Part shown: in pieces, positions 6,866-7,258 of the stretch | Numbering within the stretch: the stretch's first letter is position 1 | How the letters are laid out: every line of letters begins with the position of its first letter | NCBI GenBank assembly: GCA_017416665.1 | Contig: JAFQBO010000188.1 | Span: forward strand, 1-7,258 | Direction of reading: 5' to 3' | DNA length: 7,258 bases | Source: Oscillospiraceae bacterium | GTDB taxonomy: Bacteria; Bacillota; Clostridia; Oscillospirales; Ruminococcaceae | Notes under the pieces: model-generated | What the model was told of the DNA's origin: nothing | Database searches by the model: none | The model's input: the letters and a program-made list of their open reading frames with translations, nothing else | Position numbers and translations under genes: made by a program

Positions 6866-7147
6866 ATGAGCAGTAGTTTCTTTACATACAAGGGTTATCC
6901 GCTTGTAAGACACGAGGATGTTATTTATTACGGAAATATGTCTGATGACTATGTTGTTATGCTTCAGATACTCAATAAACAGAAAATCAACAATCTTGAT
7001 GTTGCAAGTAAAATCAAGGTGTACCAGATGTCAACGGATCTTTCACTTCCGCCAAATAAGGCAGTCACTAAAACGAGTGAAAAGGAAAGTCTTTATGAGG
7101 CCCTTGATCTTGCCAATGCATGGCTTTCAAGAACAGCAAAAAATTAA
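6866..7147 (+). CDS. Small uncharacterised protein, 93 residues
   Basis: I do not recognise a named family. The N-terminal half alternates aromatic and hydrophobic residues (SFFTYKGYPLVR, DVIYYGN, DYVVMLQIL), as in a small beta-sheet. A polar loop with DLSLPPNKA follows, then a probable amphipathic C-terminal helix (SLYEALDLANAWLSR, 75-89). There is no signal peptide, membrane helix or cysteine, so it is probably cytoplasmic. It looks real: AAGGGAGG (6851-6858) lies 7 nt before the ATG, it has its own extended -10 promoter, codon use matches its neighbours, and a terminator follows its stop by 15 nt. It is therefore a single-gene transcript rather than part of the ABC operon, although read-through from upstream is possible. 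I have the impression that similar proteins occur in related Clostridia, but this is unverified. Confidence 0.85.
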   Translation: MSSSFFTYKGYPLVRHEDVIYYGNMSDDYVVMLQILNKQKINNLDVASKIKVYQMSTDLSLPPNKAVTKTSEKESLYEALDLANAWLSRTAKN

Positions 7148-7162
7148 AAAGACATAAAAAAA

Positions 7163-7190
7163 AAACAGCATTGCGGAAGCAATGCTGTTT
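7163..7190 (+). terminator. Intrinsic terminator after the 93-residue protein gene, possibly bidirectional
   Basis: AAACAGCATTGC (7163-7174) pairs perfectly with GCAATGCTGTTT (7179-7190) across a GGAA loop, a stable GNRA tetraloop when transcribed on the plus strand. The plus-strand U-tract is short (TTTCAGTTT). Ten consecutive A bases at 7156-7165 give the minus strand a much better U-tract, so the element may also end transcription arriving from the right. Confidence 0.85.
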
Positions 7191-7196
7191 CAGTTT

Positions 7197-7258
7197 GTCG
7201 AAAAACCTCAAAATTAAAGTTCGTGCCGATTAAATCGGCAGGCAAATTTGAGTACGAC
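7197..7258. other. Nested inverted-repeat structure at the window edge
   Basis: Three sets of complementary arms are nested here. GTCG (7197-7200) pairs with CGAC (7255-7258), CTCAAA (7207-7212) with TTTGAG (7247-7252), and TGCCGAT (7224-7230) with ATCGGCA (7234-7240). A further TT/AA pair (7214-7215 with 7244-7245) extends the middle stem past an A-A mismatch. The 62 nt could fold into one rod with a short apical loop. No coding region, promoter or named RNA family is evident. The right arm ends at the last base, so the full extent is unknown. Confidence 0.4.
7223..7241 (+). repeat. 19-nt dyad, copy 2
   Basis: GTGCCGATTAAATCGGCAG is a near copy of 6822-6840. Its 7-nt arms, TGCCGAT and ATCGGCA, are perfect reverse complements around TAA. 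It lies downstream of the terminator and forms the tip of the nested fold at 7197-7258. No -10 box is visible at the matching distance upstream, unlike copy 1. Confidence 0.65.

Noticed and set aside
6918..7157. Alternative 79-codon frame overlapping the 93-residue gene
   Set aside because: It lacks a ribosome site and promoter spacing, its composition is odd, and it is fully explained as a shifted frame of the supported gene.

Overview
The window looks like an ordinary chromosomal stretch of a moderately AT-rich Firmicute. The best fit is a gut Clostridium of the Oscillospiraceae/Ruminococcus type. This rests on the gene order (NrnA-like tail, truB, ribF), strong AGGAGG-type Shine-Dalgarno sites, all genes on one strand, and a GldA/GldF/GldG/DUF4340-type ABC cassette of the kind I associate with that group. 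The taxonomic call comes from recognition, not from a search.

Layout, all on the plus strand. Positions 1-1876 hold the end of a housekeeping operon: the last 22 codons of a probable DHH-family NrnA phosphoesterase, truB (tRNA pseudouridine-55 synthase) and ribF (bifunctional riboflavin kinase/FAD synthetase). These genes overlap by 7 and 4 nt, so they are very likely translationally coupled. A 119-nt gap (1877-1995) has a perfect TATAAT but no convincing terminator. Positions 1996-6779 hold a tightly packed four-gene operon: a GldA-like ABC ATPase, a six-helix ABC-2 permease (GldF-like), a GldG-like protein with one membrane helix at each end and a large extracytoplasmic part, and a membrane-anchored DUF4340-type protein. 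The first two make a minimal ABC-2 exporter or mechanical ABC module. The last two put large domains outside the membrane and probably form its external part. The substrate and function are unknown.

Positions 6780-6865 carry an extended -10 promoter, a 19-nt dyad sequence at the predicted transcription start, and a strong ribosome binding site. These drive a 93-residue protein that I do not recognise as a named family. It is followed by a 12-bp GNRA-loop terminator (7163-7190). The last 62 nt (7197-7258) contain a near copy of the 19-nt dyad, nested inside two further complementary arms. No coding region is visible there, and the window ends exactly on the outermost arm.

The most notable items are the uncharacterised Gld-like/DUF4340 export machine, the paired 19-nt dyads flanking the small gene, and the nested fold at the right edge. 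No mobile element, CRISPR array, tRNA or rRNA was seen.
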